64,000 bases of DNA, taken from Bacteroidota bacterium. Its GTDB lineage: Bacteria; Bacteroidota; Bacteroidia; Chitinophagales; Chitinophagaceae. This document shows, piece by piece, positions 32,567 through 42,740 of the stretch. The translations under genes were made by a program, and so were the position numbers. Each line of letters begins with the position of its first letter. The stretch's first letter is position 1. The notes beneath the pieces are model-generated. The model was given only the letters and a program-made list of their open reading frames with translations. It ran no database searches and was not told the origin of the DNA. The stretch spans positions 429,850 to 493,849 of the forward strand of contig JAIUNV010000004.1 of assembly GCA_020161435.1 (NCBI GenBank), in the 5' to 3' direction.

Positions 32567-33448
32567 TTACTTCACATATTCACCTTTACTGCCAAATGCA
32601 TCTACCATAATGTGGAAATCCAGGAACAAAAGGCCTGCATCATCATTGTAGGTATCTGCGGTGTTACTACTGTTTCTTGTCAATCTGCAAATGAGAATAC
32701 TCGAAATTTTTTTGCCTGTTCCATCAATACCTGCGTTACCCGGGGTTAAACTTGTAATCAGGTGTGTTTTGGCTGTAAAAGGCCCGGTTGAAACAACTGT
32801 ATTGGTTGTAATTGCCGGAAAAACCTGTGGTGTAACCGGATCATAGTTTTGCCATGTATATTCAAGTTTCCATTCCACATTTCCTGCTTTGCTGGCTTTT
32901 GGCGACCAGTGCAAGTGTGGGAAAATATCAGAACCTTCTTTCCAGGTGTGTGGAAGCTGAACCGTGAATGACATCGCCTCTAACTGAGAGTTGTTTCTGA
33001 AATACCATATTTCAGGACCAGTGGAGCCTGAAAAATAGCTGATTGCTGTTGCATCCTTTCCCCGGTCAAGTGTTATGCGCAGGTCATCCCATCGTACGCC
33101 AAATGTGTTCAGCTTTACCCATTCAGGCGAGCCTGAAGTGCCGTTGTTATAGTAGTAGCCTACTCCATCGGCATGTGTGCCTGTAATACCCGCATTGGTG
33201 TTGTACACCAGCAGGCTGGTTGCAGGCGTGGGTATGGTTGTGGCATCAGAAGTAGATGCTAATGACACCCTTGGTAATAGCATGCCTTTGTTGGAGCTTA
33301 CCACATCAAGCATGGCCGATACATCAGGGTTGTTGCCTGTGGTATTAATGGCCATGTTTTGGGCAACAACAGTGCTGGTGAAAGTCACCGAAAGCACAAA
33401 CAGGAAAATGGCGCATTTTCTGAAACGGGAGCGCATAATGGGATTCAT
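32567..33448 (-). CDS. Secreted surface protein, tail-fibre-like N-terminus
   Basis: This 293-residue protein has a signal peptide (CAIFLFVLSVTFTSTVVAQ) and an N-terminal motif, MAINTTGNNPDVSAMLDVVSSNKGMLLPRV, common to Bacteroidota surface proteins and phage-tail-like proteins. The rest is beta-rich with VEWKLEYTWQNYDP and a final LDFHIMVDAFGSKGE. No C-terminal sorting domain is visible. It lies 29 bp upstream of the T9SS protein on the same strand, so both may be one unit. The function is unknown. Confidence 0.78.
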   Translation of the reverse strand: MNPIMRSRFRKCAIFLFVLSVTFTSTVVAQNMAINTTGNNPDVSAMLDVVSSNKGMLLPRVSLASTSDATTIPTPATSLLVYNTNAGITGTHADGVGYYYNNGTSGSPEWVKLNTFGVRWDDLRITLDRGKDATAISYFSGSTGPEIWYFRNNSQLEAMSFTVQLPHTWKEGSDIFPHLHWSPKASKAGNVEWKLEYTWQNYDPVTPQVFPAITTNTVVSTGPFTAKTHLITSLTPGNAGIDGTGKKISSILICRLTRNSSNTADTYNDDAGLLFLDFHIMVDAFGSKGEYVK

Positions 33449-33638
33449 TTTATTCAGGTTTAACGTGAATAATCATCCCAAAGGCTTGATGGTATTAAAA
33501 ACTCCATTCAGGCAATAGCGATGCTTGAATGTTACACTTATACAGTGCTATAAAATCTGAATAAAGGTCCGCCAAGATTGAGTCGAATTTGGTGACATAT
33601 GTCATCAATCCCTCATTTTTCAGGCATTTCAACCAGCA

Positions 33639-34742
33639 TTAGAGCGGCTGCCGGTCTCCGTTGGGCAAAACCCTGAAAAACTGGTCATCCTTCCATAACA
33701 ACGCCTCAGATTGGCCTGCTGCATGTGGCACATCTATATTGATGACCTTGCCCGAAAAATGACTGCTGATTTGTTTGGAAACAACGGTGTGCCCCGTTAT
33801 AATATGCTTTACACCAAACAGCCGGAGCGTACTGTCTACAGTGGCTACTGAGGCTTTCAGGTTACCAGTATAATACCCCCTGTACCAAAAGGGGCCATAT
33901 TCGCTGATGGTAATAGTGCTGGGCAAATCTGGGCCCTCGCCGGTAGTGTCTCTGTAGAGTGGGCGTGCCAGTTCATTAAGTTGAGTTAATGATGGCTGCA
34001 TGGAATTTACATACGGCGAAATGCCCCCGTGTACCACCAGAAAAGGGCCTATTTTTTCTGCCACATTTTTAGTCATCAGCCATTGCCCGTGCATGGATGA
34101 TTGGCCAAGCACGTCTGCATAATGCATGCCCATGGCTTTTGCCTGCTCCAGGTATTGCGGGTGTGCGTAGCTGCTATCGCCGGCTAAATGCATAATTTCA
34201 TGATTGCCCAAAATAAAATGCAGTTTGCCGCCTGCTTTTGCTGCCAGTTGCTCTATATAATAGGCCAGCAGCAATGTTTCCTGCACAGCAGGCCCCCGGT
34301 CTACAAAGTCGCCAATAAATGCTACGTGCCCTTTTCCAAAAGTCCAGTTTAAGTGGGCATCTACCACTCCAGCAGCTTTCAGCAAACTGAGTAGGGTTGC
34401 AGGATTGCCTTCAATATCACTGATGAATAACATTTGGGCAGGCTTTCTCCATTCAGCTTTTTCAATGCCTGGCCTAAAGGGTATTGGAATTGTCATAGCC
34501 ACACTATCATTTTGAATTGCCAGCAATACAGGGATAGCCGCAATATGTGCCAAGGATAGCGCATGACGGGTGACGCTGGTGGACAAATTATTTTCGAAAG
34601 TGTACAGTATGGCAGAGTCGCGGTGCAGAAAAATGCGTGGATTGCGGTAGGGCTGGGCTAAAGATGGCAAGATAGATAACAGGCAAAGGCTGGTTGTAAC
34701 AACCACGAGGCAAATGCGGAAAAAGTATTTGGAATAGCCCAT
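33639..34742 (-). CDS. Calcineurin-like metallophosphatase, exported
   Basis: This 367-residue protein has a hydrophobic N-terminus (about 8-28, signal peptide or anchor). Its metallophosphoesterase motifs appear in order: FISDIEGN (metal Asp; an Ile-Glu in place of the usual xHG), GDFVDRGP, GNHEIMH, VHGGISP and GHTVV. It is most like the Shewanella-type PPP phosphatases. The change from GDxHG to SDIEGN removes a His that commonly binds the first metal, so substrate or metal use may differ. It is probably periplasmic. Confidence 0.85.
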   Translation of the reverse strand: MGYSKYFFRICLVVVTTSLCLLSILPSLAQPYRNPRIFLHRDSAILYTFENNLSTSVTRHALSLAHIAAIPVLLAIQNDSVAMTIPIPFRPGIEKAEWRKPAQMLFISDIEGNPATLLSLLKAAGVVDAHLNWTFGKGHVAFIGDFVDRGPAVQETLLLAYYIEQLAAKAGGKLHFILGNHEIMHLAGDSSYAHPQYLEQAKAMGMHYADVLGQSSMHGQWLMTKNVAEKIGPFLVVHGGISPYVNSMQPSLTQLNELARPLYRDTTGEGPDLPSTITISEYGPFWYRGYYTGNLKASVATVDSTLRLFGVKHIITGHTVVSKQISSHFSGKVINIDVPHAAGQSEALLWKDDQFFRVLPNGDRQPL

Positions 34743-34998
34743 GCTGAAAAAAGTGTATAAATCCTATAAGCTAAAGGTAAAGCGAATGGAGCATGCTAAA
34801 CATGACCAACGACAGCAAAGCACTAAAATGAATTATGAAAAACTAACATGTAAAATATTTTCATCAAAATCTGGGTTACCTGTAGCTTTTTCTGAGAATT
34901 ATTCAAAAAATTTGGACGGCTATTCGCTGTAAATGGCTTTTCCGTACCATTGCAACACAATAATTCGCCTTTCACAACTAAACCAATATATAATTCGT

Positions 34999-36012
34999 AT
35001 GGCAGCAGCTAAGCTTGAGTACATTTGGCTCGATGGATGTCAACCAACACAGAGCCTTCGTAGCAAAACAAAAATTGAAAAAGACTTTAGTGGCAAACTG
35101 GAAGATTGCAGCATGTGGAGCTTTGATGGCTCTTCTACAGAGCAGGCCCCCGGTGGTTCTTCCGACTGTTTGTTGAAGCCTGTGTACATTGCTCCCGATC
35201 CGCAGCGTAAGAATGCCTACCTCGTAATGTGCGAAGTATTGAACGCCGACGGCACCCCTCACGAAACCAATGGCCGTGCACATATCGACGACGATGACAA
35301 TGATTTCTGGTTTGGTTTTGAACAAGAGTATTTCCTGTGGGATCCTTCTACCAGTAAGCCGCTGGGCTTCCCTTCCAACGGATACCCTCGTCCGCAAGGT
35401 CCTTACTATTGCTCAGTTGGTGCATACAATGCTTTCGGCCGCGAAATTGTAGAAGAACACCTCGATGCATGCCTCGAAGCCGGTTTGAATGTTGAAGGCA
35501 TTAACGCCGAAGTAGCCGCCGGTCAGTGGGAATTTCAGATTTTCGCCAAAGGTGCCAAAGAAGCCGGCGACCAAATCTGGTTGGGCCGTTATTTGCTCGA
35601 ACGCATCGGTGAAAAATACGGCGTAGCCATTAACTGGCATTGCAAGCCATTGGGCAACCTCGATTGGAACGGTAGCGGTATGCATGCCAACTTTAGCAAC
35701 ACCTTGCTTCGTACAGCGGGCAGCAAAGAAATTTTCGACAAAGTGTGCGAAGCTTTCCGCCCTGTGGTAAAAGAACACATTGATGTATATGGTGCCGACA
35801 ACCACCTGCGCCTTACCGGCAAGCACGAAACAGCCAGCATCTTCGATTTCAGCTATGGCGTTTCTGACCGTGGTGCTTCTATCCGTATTCCTGTAAACGT
35901 GCCCAAGTGGGGTTGGAAAGGTTACCTCGAAGACCGCCGCCCCAACTCAGCCGCCGACCCATACAAAGTAGCTGCCCGTATTATCAAAACAGTAAAGGCT
36001 GTTCAGGCATAA
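34999..36012 (+). CDS. Glutamine synthetase type II
   Basis: This 337-residue enzyme is of the eukaryote-like GSII type: WSFDGSSTEQAPGGSSDCLLKPV, FGFEQEYFLWD, GINAEVAAGQWEFQI, GSGMHANFSN and VSDRGASIRIP. It forms glutamine from glutamate, ammonia and ATP. The start ATG 34999 was preferred; a longer frame to 34933 has no homologous text. It is directly followed by a second synthetase of type III. Confidence 0.93.
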   Translation: MAAAKLEYIWLDGCQPTQSLRSKTKIEKDFSGKLEDCSMWSFDGSSTEQAPGGSSDCLLKPVYIAPDPQRKNAYLVMCEVLNADGTPHETNGRAHIDDDDNDFWFGFEQEYFLWDPSTSKPLGFPSNGYPRPQGPYYCSVGAYNAFGREIVEEHLDACLEAGLNVEGINAEVAAGQWEFQIFAKGAKEAGDQIWLGRYLLERIGEKYGVAINWHCKPLGNLDWNGSGMHANFSNTLLRTAGSKEIFDKVCEAFRPVVKEHIDVYGADNHLRLTGKHETASIFDFSYGVSDRGASIRIPVNVPKWGWKGYLEDRRPNSAADPYKVAARIIKTVKAVQA

Positions 36013-36020
36013 GTACATTT

Positions 36021-36068
36021 TTGTTATAGCAATCGAATCACAAGCAATCGAATCACAAGCAATCGAAA
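36021..36068. repeat. Tandem repeat between the glutamine synthetase genes
   Basis: About three copies of a 15-bp unit, AGCAATCGAATCACA, follow each other. It is a simple tandem repeat in the GSII-GSIII spacer. Confidence 0.75.
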
Positions 36069-36069
36069 G

Positions 36070-36100
36070 GGCCAATCTCCTTGCTGAGGTTGGCTTTTTC
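36070..36100 (+). terminator. Probable terminator after GSII
   Basis: GCCAATCTCC and the downstream GGTTGGC form an imperfect stem followed by TTTTT. It could separate GSII from GSIII transcription, or attenuate it. Confidence 0.55.
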
Positions 36101-36162
36101 ATTAGGCCTGATGCCGCTTTTTCGTTTCTTTTACGCAAGAAAATAACGCTAAAAAAGAAGAT

Positions 36163-38358
36163 ATGGAATCGTTACGTTTTAATGCACTGAAATCGCTGCA
36201 AAGCCACCCAACCGAAGTGCCGGTAGCTGCTTCTAAAAAAGTAACTGCCATTTTTGGTGAAAATGTATTTACCCTCGATGTGGCCCGGCACTACCTTGCC
36301 GATGAAGCTTATAAAAGCCTTATTGCCAGTATTGAAAGTGGTAAGAAAATTGACCGCTCTATGGGCAACCACATTGCCAATGGCATGCGGGCCTGGGCCG
36401 AAAGCCGTGGCGTAACTCACTACTCACATTGGTTTCAACCACTCACAGGCACCACTGCCGAAAAACACGATTCTTTTTTTACCATCAAAGGCGATGGAAC
36501 TCCCATCGAGCAATTTGAAGGTGACACGCTCATTCAGCAGGAACCCGATGCTTCTTCGTTTCCCAGTGGTGGTTTGCGGGCCACATTCGAAGCCCGAGGC
36601 TACACGGCATGGGATCCATCTTCGCCAGCCTTTATTATGGAAATGGGGAATGGCAAAACCTTGTGTATCCCCACCATTTATGTAAGCTATACCGGCGAAA
36701 GCCTCGACACCAAAACGCCATTGCTGCGCAGTTTGGATGCACTGAACCGTGCAGCAGTGAGTGTCTGTCATTATTTCGACCGCAATGTGGGCCATGTAAA
36801 AGCCACACTGGGTTGGGAGCAGGAATACTTTGTGATAGATGCCGGTATGGCCAACAGTCGCCCCGATTTGGTACTCACCGGTCGTACCGTGTTTGGTCAT
36901 TCTTCGGCCAAAGGCCAGCAGCTGGAAGACCACTACTTTGGCTCTATTCCGGAGCGGGTATATGCCTTCATGCGAGACTTTGAAGAAGAAGCCTACCGCC
37001 TTGGAATTCCGCTGCGTACCCGCCACAACGAAGTAGCGCCATGCCAGTACGAATGTGCTCCTATTTATGAAGAAGCCAATCTGGCAGTAGACCACAATAT
37101 TTTGCTCATGGATATCATGAGCCGCGTAGCCAAGCGGCATAACCTGAAGGTATTGCTGCACGAAAAACCATTTGCCGGTATCAACGGTAGTGGCAAGCAC
37201 AACAACTGGAGCATGAGCACCGACACGGGTGTAAACCTGTTGGCGCCGGGCAAAACACCAAAGACCAACCTCATGTTCCTTACGTTTTTTGTAAACGTGA
37301 TAAAAGCCGTGCATGATTATGCCGATTTGCTGCGGGCCAGTATTGCCAGCGAAGGCAATGATCACCGGCTTGGTGCAAACGAAGCGCCGCCTGCCATCAT
37401 CTCTATTTTCATTGGTAAGTTTTTGACCGAAGTATTGAACGAAGTAAAAGAACGGGTAGGCGAAAACTTTACAGAGCAGGATGAAATTTTGCTCAAGCTC
37501 GACATTCACAAAACCATACCTGAACTGCTGCTCGATAATACAGACCGCAACCGAACTTCTCCTTTTGCATTTACCGGCAACAAGTTTGAGTTTAGGGCCG
37601 TAGGCAGCAGTGCCAATTGTGCCAACTCAATGACGGTGCTCAACTCTATTATGGCTGCAACGCTCAATGCATTTAAGCAGGATGTGGACGGCCTGATAGA
37701 AAAAGGAGAGAAGAAGGAAGTGGCCATTATGGAAACCATCAAAAAGTACATTGTTGGTGCCGAAAAAGTGCTGTTTGAAGGCGATGGTTACAGCGAAGAA
37801 TGGCATGCCGAAGCCGAACGTCGTGGCCTCCCCAACATACCTACAACTCCACTGGCGTTGGATGCCTTTGTGACATCAAAGTCTAAAGAAATGTTTGAAC
37901 AGCTGGAAGTGTATAACCATGCAGAGCTGGAAGCCCGTCATGAAATTATGCTCGAAGAATACATTAAACGGGTGCAGATTGAAAGCCGCATTATGGGTGA
38001 ACTCTGCACCAGTCATATTTTGCCCAGCGCCATCAAGTATCAAAACATTTTAATTGAGAACATTAAAGGCCTGAAAGACCTGGGGATGATGGGCAACGCC
38101 TTTGCCAACCAGGTGCAGATATTGGAAAAAATAAGCAAGCATATAGCCGAAGTAAGCGATGGTGTAGAACAAATGATTGAGGCACGCAAGGCTTGCAACG
38201 CCATGACGAACACCCGTGCAAGGGCCATTGCTTATTGCAATACCGTGAAAGAAGCCTACTTCAATAAAATCCGGTACCATGTAGATAAACTGGAACTGCT
38301 GGTAGACGACCAATACTGGCTGTTACCCAAGTACCGCGAAATGTTGTTTATCCGATAG
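36163..38358 (+). CDS. glnN: Glutamine synthetase type III
   Basis: This 731-residue protein is a GSIII, the large form found in Bacteroidota and cyanobacteria. Motifs include FSDSFFTIKG-like text (HDSFFTIKGDG), GWEQEYFVID, PLRTRHNEVAPCQYECAPIYEEANLAVDHN, NNWSMSTD and NRTSPFAFTGNKFEFRAVGSSANC. It makes glutamine with a dodecameric architecture unlike GSI. It lies 150 bp downstream of GSII and is closed by a strong hairpin. Confidence 0.96.
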   Translation: MESLRFNALKSLQSHPTEVPVAASKKVTAIFGENVFTLDVARHYLADEAYKSLIASIESGKKIDRSMGNHIANGMRAWAESRGVTHYSHWFQPLTGTTAEKHDSFFTIKGDGTPIEQFEGDTLIQQEPDASSFPSGGLRATFEARGYTAWDPSSPAFIMEMGNGKTLCIPTIYVSYTGESLDTKTPLLRSLDALNRAAVSVCHYFDRNVGHVKATLGWEQEYFVIDAGMANSRPDLVLTGRTVFGHSSAKGQQLEDHYFGSIPERVYAFMRDFEEEAYRLGIPLRTRHNEVAPCQYECAPIYEEANLAVDHNILLMDIMSRVAKRHNLKVLLHEKPFAGINGSGKHNNWSMSTDTGVNLLAPGKTPKTNLMFLTFFVNVIKAVHDYADLLRASIASEGNDHRLGANEAPPAIISIFIGKFLTEVLNEVKERVGENFTEQDEILLKLDIHKTIPELLLDNTDRNRTSPFAFTGNKFEFRAVGSSANCANSMTVLNSIMAATLNAFKQDVDGLIEKGEKKEVAIMETIKKYIVGAEKVLFEGDGYSEEWHAEAERRGLPNIPTTPLALDAFVTSKSKEMFEQLEVYNHAELEARHEIMLEEYIKRVQIESRIMGELCTSHILPSAIKYQNILIENIKGLKDLGMMGNAFANQVQILEKISKHIAEVSDGVEQMIEARKACNAMTNTRARAIAYCNTVKEAYFNKIRYHVDKLELLVDDQYWLLPKYREMLFIR

Positions 38359-38377
38359 GCTCACCATGGCTCCCATT

Positions 38378-38411
38378 AAAAAGACCTGCTCACAAAAAGC
38401 AGGTCTTTTTT
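38378..38411 (+). terminator. Intrinsic terminator after glnN
   Basis: AAAAAGACCTGCT pairs with AGCAGGTCTTTTTT across a 7-nt loop, 20 bp after the glnN stop. It is near symmetric, so it could also stop transcripts from the purB side. Confidence 0.85.
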
Positions 38412-38503
38412 GTATGGTTGTTTGCACAGGTCTGTACACGTTAGTTATGCTGCTTGCAGCGCATTAAGCTTTTAGCCTTCAGCTTTATGCTTTATGCCTT
38501 CTG

Positions 38504-39853
38504 TTACATATCGGGAATAATGCCCGTATAATTCTGCGGCGTTATTTTCTTCAGCTCTTTTTTCAGTGTGGCACTCACTTTCAGCGAGTCGATGAATTGG
38601 TGCATGCTTTGTTTGTTGATGCCGGCTGCACCACGGGTCAGTTCTTTCAGCGCCTCATAGGGGTTGGGATAGTTTTCGCGGCGCAGCACGGTTTGAATAG
38701 CTTCTGCCACCACAGCCCAGTTATTTTCAAGGTCTTCCTGCATTTTCTTTTCATTCAGCACCAGCTTTTCCAGGCCTTTATTGATGGCCGAAAGAGCAAT
38801 TATAGTATGCGATACCGGCACACCAATATTGCGCAGCACGGTGCTGTCGGTAAGGTCGCGTTGCAGGCGGCTGATGGGCAGTTTGGCACTCAGATGCTCC
38901 AGCAAACTGTTGGCAATGCCGAGGTTGCCCTCCGCATTTTCAAAATCAATCGGGTTCACTTTGTGTGGCATGGCGCTGCTGCCCACTTCACCTTTTTTGG
39001 TTTTTTGTTTGAAGTAATCCATGCTGATATACGTCCAGATATCGCGGCACAAATCAATCAGAATATTGTTGATGCGTTTGATGGCATCGAAGTGAGTCGC
39101 CAAACTATCGTAGTGCTCAATTTGCGTGGTAAACTGCATGCGTTGCAGGCCCAGCACTTCATCTACAAAGTGGTTGGCAAAGGCTACCCAATCGGTTTTG
39201 GGGTACGCAATATGATGCGCATTGAAGTTGCCCGTAGCGCCGCCAAACTTGGCTGCATACGGTATGTTGCTAAACAGCTGCACCTGATTGTCGATGCGTT
39301 CTACAAACACCATTATTTCCTTCCCCAGCCGGGTAGGGCTGGCAGGTTGGCCATGGGTGCGGGCCAGCAGTGGAATATTTTTCCAGCTATTGGCCAGCTC
39401 ATGCAGTTTGGTTTGCAGGTTAATGATGGCTGGCAAAAACTCATATTCCATCGCATTCTTCCACAGCAAAGGAATAGAGGTGTTGTTCACATCCTGACTG
39501 GTGAGGCCAAAGTGCACAAACTCTTTGGCATCGGCACCGGCGTCGGTGGTTTCCAGCTTTTGTTTGATGAAATATTCCACGGCTTTTACATCGTGGTTGG
39601 TTGTTTTTTCAATCTCTTTAATGGCTTGTGCATCTTCCAGGCTAAACTCTTCCAGCACTTTGCGCAGTGCAGCTCGGGCCTTAGCACTCAGCTTAAAAAA
39701 CTTCTTATCGGCCAGCAAAAAGAAGTATTCCATTTCTACCAGCACCCGGTATTTAATGAGGGCATATTCGCTAAAATATTCATCCAGCTGGCTCACCTGC
39801 CGGCGGTAGCGGCCATCTACAGGAGAAATAGCCGTGAGTTGTTGTAAATCCAT
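38504..39853 (-). CDS. purB: Adenylosuccinate lyase
   Basis: This 449-residue protein of the fumarase/aspartase superfamily cleaves SAICAR and adenylosuccinate in purine synthesis. Signatures: SPVDGRY at the start, TTNHDVKAVEYFIK, FGLTSQDVNNT, RTHGQPASPT and GSSAMPHKVNPIDFENAEGN (the active-site loop). Length and motif order are typical. It is convergent to glnN. Confidence 0.97.
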   Translation of the reverse strand: MDLQQLTAISPVDGRYRRQVSQLDEYFSEYALIKYRVLVEMEYFFLLADKKFFKLSAKARAALRKVLEEFSLEDAQAIKEIEKTTNHDVKAVEYFIKQKLETTDAGADAKEFVHFGLTSQDVNNTSIPLLWKNAMEYEFLPAIINLQTKLHELANSWKNIPLLARTHGQPASPTRLGKEIMVFVERIDNQVQLFSNIPYAAKFGGATGNFNAHHIAYPKTDWVAFANHFVDEVLGLQRMQFTTQIEHYDSLATHFDAIKRINNILIDLCRDIWTYISMDYFKQKTKKGEVGSSAMPHKVNPIDFENAEGNLGIANSLLEHLSAKLPISRLQRDLTDSTVLRNIGVPVSHTIIALSAINKGLEKLVLNEKKMQEDLENNWAVVAEAIQTVLRRENYPNPYEALKELTRGAAGINKQSMHQFIDSLKVSATLKKELKKITPQNYTGIIPDM

Positions 39854-40279
39854 AGTTTGATTTGAAGAGCCGCGAAGATAGTTTATAGTCGGGAGTCAGG
39901 AGTCGGGAGACGGAAAGTCCGAAAGTCCGAAAGACGGAAAGTCCGATAGTGCGGAGTTTCTTCCCTCCTTGGAGGGGTGCCCTTTAGGGCGGGGTGGGTT
40001 GTTAGTCGGAATGTCCGAAAGACCGGAAGTCTGCCAGTAGCATTAAAACAACAAAAGCAAATATTCCCCCTCTGGGGGCTAGGGGGCTGTCATCTACAAA
40101 TCTCCCTTCATCAATTGTTCGGGCTGTACGCTTGTACTCCTCGCCCCGCTAAGGCGTGGCTGTGGGGTACCGCTTCCATCCCGCAGCCCTTCAGCTGCAA
40201 CGCAGCATTCATCAACATTTCAAAAAAGATTCGGTCGTCAATCGTCGGTCATCTGTGGTCTGTCGTCGGTAGTCCAAAG
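39854..40279. other. Intergenic spacer with low-complexity repeats
   Basis: The spacer contains repeated GTCGGGAGTC and GGAAAGTCCGAAAGTCCG units (39890-39950) and GC-rich inverted pieces such as GGCGTGGCTGTGGGGTACCGC (near 40150). No gene or clear RNA is seen. Confidence 0.6.
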
Positions 40280-41128
40280 TCACTGCTTCAGCACCGCTTT
40301 CACCATCCTTTCATTCCCAAACATATCCGTTTTCTGCTCGGCCGTAAAACCCTTTTCCTGCAAGGCTTTCAGCACTTGCTTTACATACAGCTGATGACAT
40401 TCGAAATACAAACTGCCGCCGGGTTGTAAGTGCGTTTTGGCGAAATCAGCAATGGCATTGTAAAACAACAACGGATCATTATCGGGTACAAACAATGCCA
40501 GGTGCGGTTCCCAATCGGTTACGTTTTTATCGAGCTGCTGGTTTTCTTGCTGTGGAATGTATGGCGGGTTCGATACAATGATGTCGAATGATTGTGCCGG
40601 CCATTGTGCCGGTTCCAGTATGCTGGCTTGCAGCCACTGTATGGGCGTTTGCTGCGTTGTGGCATTTTGCTGCGCTACTGCCAAAGCATCAGCACTCACA
40701 TCTAAGCCAAACACATCTGCAGCAGGCCAGTTTTTTTTGATGGCGATTGGGATGCAACCACTGCCGGTACCAATATCCAACATGCTGGCGTGGCTTCGCT
40801 GCGGTTGTTCTTCCAGTATCCACTGCACCAGTTCTTCCGTTTCGGGGCGGGGAATGAGCACCGCATTGTTTACCATCAACTCCATATTGTAAAACCATGC
40901 TTTGCCGGTTACATATTGCACGGGCTTGTATTGACGCAGCTCAATGAGCATCGTTTCCAAAATGGACTGTTGTGCATCCGTCAGTAAGTTGCTGCCACTG
41001 TTGACGGATGAAGCCGGTTGGCCAGCGATGGCTTCCATCACCAACCGGGCAATGGCTCTTGCTTCGGCTCTATCGTACAGTGCCGTTAATTGTTTGGTCA
41101 GGTAGTCATGTGCTGCAGTTATTGTCAT
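40280..41128 (-). CDS. prmC: Peptide chain release factor N5-glutamine methyltransferase
   Basis: This 282-residue protein methylates the GGQ glutamine of release factors RF1 and RF2. The N-terminal helical domain is followed by RPETEELVQWIL, AdoMet motif LDIGTGSGCIPIA, LDVSADALAVAQQNA, and the catalytic NPPYIPQQE. The start ATG 41126-41128 is preferred over the longer frame. Confidence 0.95.
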   Translation of the reverse strand: MTITAAHDYLTKQLTALYDRAEARAIARLVMEAIAGQPASSVNSGSNLLTDAQQSILETMLIELRQYKPVQYVTGKAWFYNMELMVNNAVLIPRPETEELVQWILEEQPQRSHASMLDIGTGSGCIPIAIKKNWPAADVFGLDVSADALAVAQQNATTQQTPIQWLQASILEPAQWPAQSFDIIVSNPPYIPQQENQQLDKNVTDWEPHLALFVPDNDPLLFYNAIADFAKTHLQPGGSLYFECHQLYVKQVLKALQEKGFTAEQKTDMFGNERMVKAVLKQ

Positions 41129-41709
41129 ATGCTGCAACATTACGCTGCTTTGCACAATCCTTTTCAGTTGAATATTTTACACAGCTTCTTTCTGTCGCAG
41201 GCCTCCCGGCCTGTGACGGTGTGTTACTCTTTTACAATTTGCAGCATAGCCCAATAATATCGCCCTTTCAGGGCTTGGTTCTTTGTTGATGCCCATATAC
41301 CCCGGGTTGAAACCCGGGGCAAGGATATTCCGCTCCGTTGGGGTTCATCCTATTTTATCCGTGAAAATCCTCACTCTCCGCCAAAATCCGCGTCCCATTC
41401 ATCCTTTCTGTCGCAGGCCTCCCGGCCTGCGACGATGTGTTACTAATGCCAGCACGTGAATGATTACGCTTACAATTTCGCCCTGTCAGGGCTTGCGTCA
41501 TTTGTGGGGCATCTTCATCCACGGGTTACACCCGTGGCTATAAGCAATCGCCCTTTCAGGGCTTTACCCAAATCGCATCCGCGAAAATCCATTCTCTCCG
41601 CCAAAATCCGCGTCCCATTTTTCCGCGTCCCATTATCCATAAAAAACACCCGTTCGCCTGTTGCTCAAACCATATTGTTTGTGCATCTTTCTACACTAAA
41701 AAAATACAT
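41129..41709. repeat. Spacer with palindromic intergenic repeats (cluster 1)
   Basis: The spacer holds GTCGCAGGCCTCCCGGCCTG at 41193 and again near 41409, CGCCCTTTCAGGGCT (41261 and 41548), CCCCGGGTTGAAACCCGGGG (about 41300) and a related ACGGGTTACACCCGT (41521). Each is a short palindrome or near-palindrome. The same set recurs at 45090-45370. No gene is seen. Confidence 0.8.
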
Positions 41710-42684
41710 ATGCCAACCACACACCGCTTGTTTTGGTGGAACCTCGAAAACCTGTTTGATGCCGTCAACTCCACCAACCGCTCCGAAAAATTGCAACGCA
41801 CCCTCAACAAAGAATTGAAGGGTTGGACAGCAGCTATACTCAGCAAAAAGATTGCGCAGCTCAATAAAGTCATCACTGCCCTCAACCCCGATATTTTGGG
41901 CGTATGCGAAGTAGAAAATCTACCGGTGCTACAGCAGTTGGTAGATGCAATGAGTACGGCCCTCAACCGGCCATACAAAGTGTTACATCAGGATACGAAA
42001 GATGCCCGTGGCATTGATGTGGCGTTTATTTACGACAGCAGCAAATACACGCCAAAAGGCGAGTTGTTTTCATTAGAAGTAATGCGCCGCAATGCCACTC
42101 GGGATATTGTGCAGGTACAATTGCAAACAAAAGCAGGCAACTTACTCGTGTTGCTCGGCAATCACTGGCCGGCCCGCAGCGAGGGCAAATATGAAAGCGA
42201 ACCCTTCCGCATGATGGTTGGAGAAGTACTGAGCTACTGGGTGAAACGCATACACGAAATAGAAGGCAAGGGCGCCAGCATTGTCGCCATGGGCGATTTC
42301 AACGATGAACCTTTCGACAGAAGTTTGGTGGAGTATGCTAAGAGTACGCACATCATTAAGCAAATAGAAAACAGCACCACCACCGATTATCTCTACAACC
42401 TGAGTGCGGCTTGCATCAATGGCAAATTGGGCACCTATGTATTCGGCAATGAGATCAATGTACTAGATCAGTTTTTGGTGTCGAAAGCCATTGCGGTAAA
42501 AACCAAACTGTCAAAGTTTAGTGTGGCGGCACCCGTACGTATTTGCCACGATGTAGTGCCCGGCATGGTAAAAGGTGAATACAATGCACCCGTCAAATTC
42601 GGCCGTCCTGCCGAGGCATCAACTTTTAATAAAGAAGGTTTCAGCGATCATTTGCCCATTGCACTGACATTGGAAGAAAAGTAA
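41710..42684 (+). CDS. Endonuclease/exonuclease/phosphatase family protein
   Basis: This 324-residue protein has the EEP fold: FWWNLENLFDAV at the N-terminus, GVCEVENLPVLQQL (metal Glu), GNHWPARSEG, MGDFNDEPFDRSL (Asp/Asn pair) and GFSDHLPIALTL (Asp-His). Such enzymes cleave phosphodiester bonds in nucleic acids or phospholipids; the target is unclear. No signal peptide is seen. Confidence 0.92.
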   Translation: MPTTHRLFWWNLENLFDAVNSTNRSEKLQRTLNKELKGWTAAILSKKIAQLNKVITALNPDILGVCEVENLPVLQQLVDAMSTALNRPYKVLHQDTKDARGIDVAFIYDSSKYTPKGELFSLEVMRRNATRDIVQVQLQTKAGNLLVLLGNHWPARSEGKYESEPFRMMVGEVLSYWVKRIHEIEGKGASIVAMGDFNDEPFDRSLVEYAKSTHIIKQIENSTTTDYLYNLSAACINGKLGTYVFGNEINVLDQFLVSKAIAVKTKLSKFSVAAPVRICHDVVPGMVKGEYNAPVKFGRPAEASTFNKEGFSDHLPIALTLEEK

Positions 42685-42740
42685 TGCTAAACCTTTTGGG
42701 ACACATGTTGGCATGAGATACTGCCTTTACTTTGCGCCCC

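Noticed and set aside
36424..37509. 361-residue minus-strand frame opposite glnN
   Set aside because: It is an antisense shadow of glnN with no domain of its own.
38597..39847. 416-residue plus-strand frame opposite purB
   Set aside because: It is an antisense shadow of purB; codon structure and family motifs belong to the minus-strand gene.
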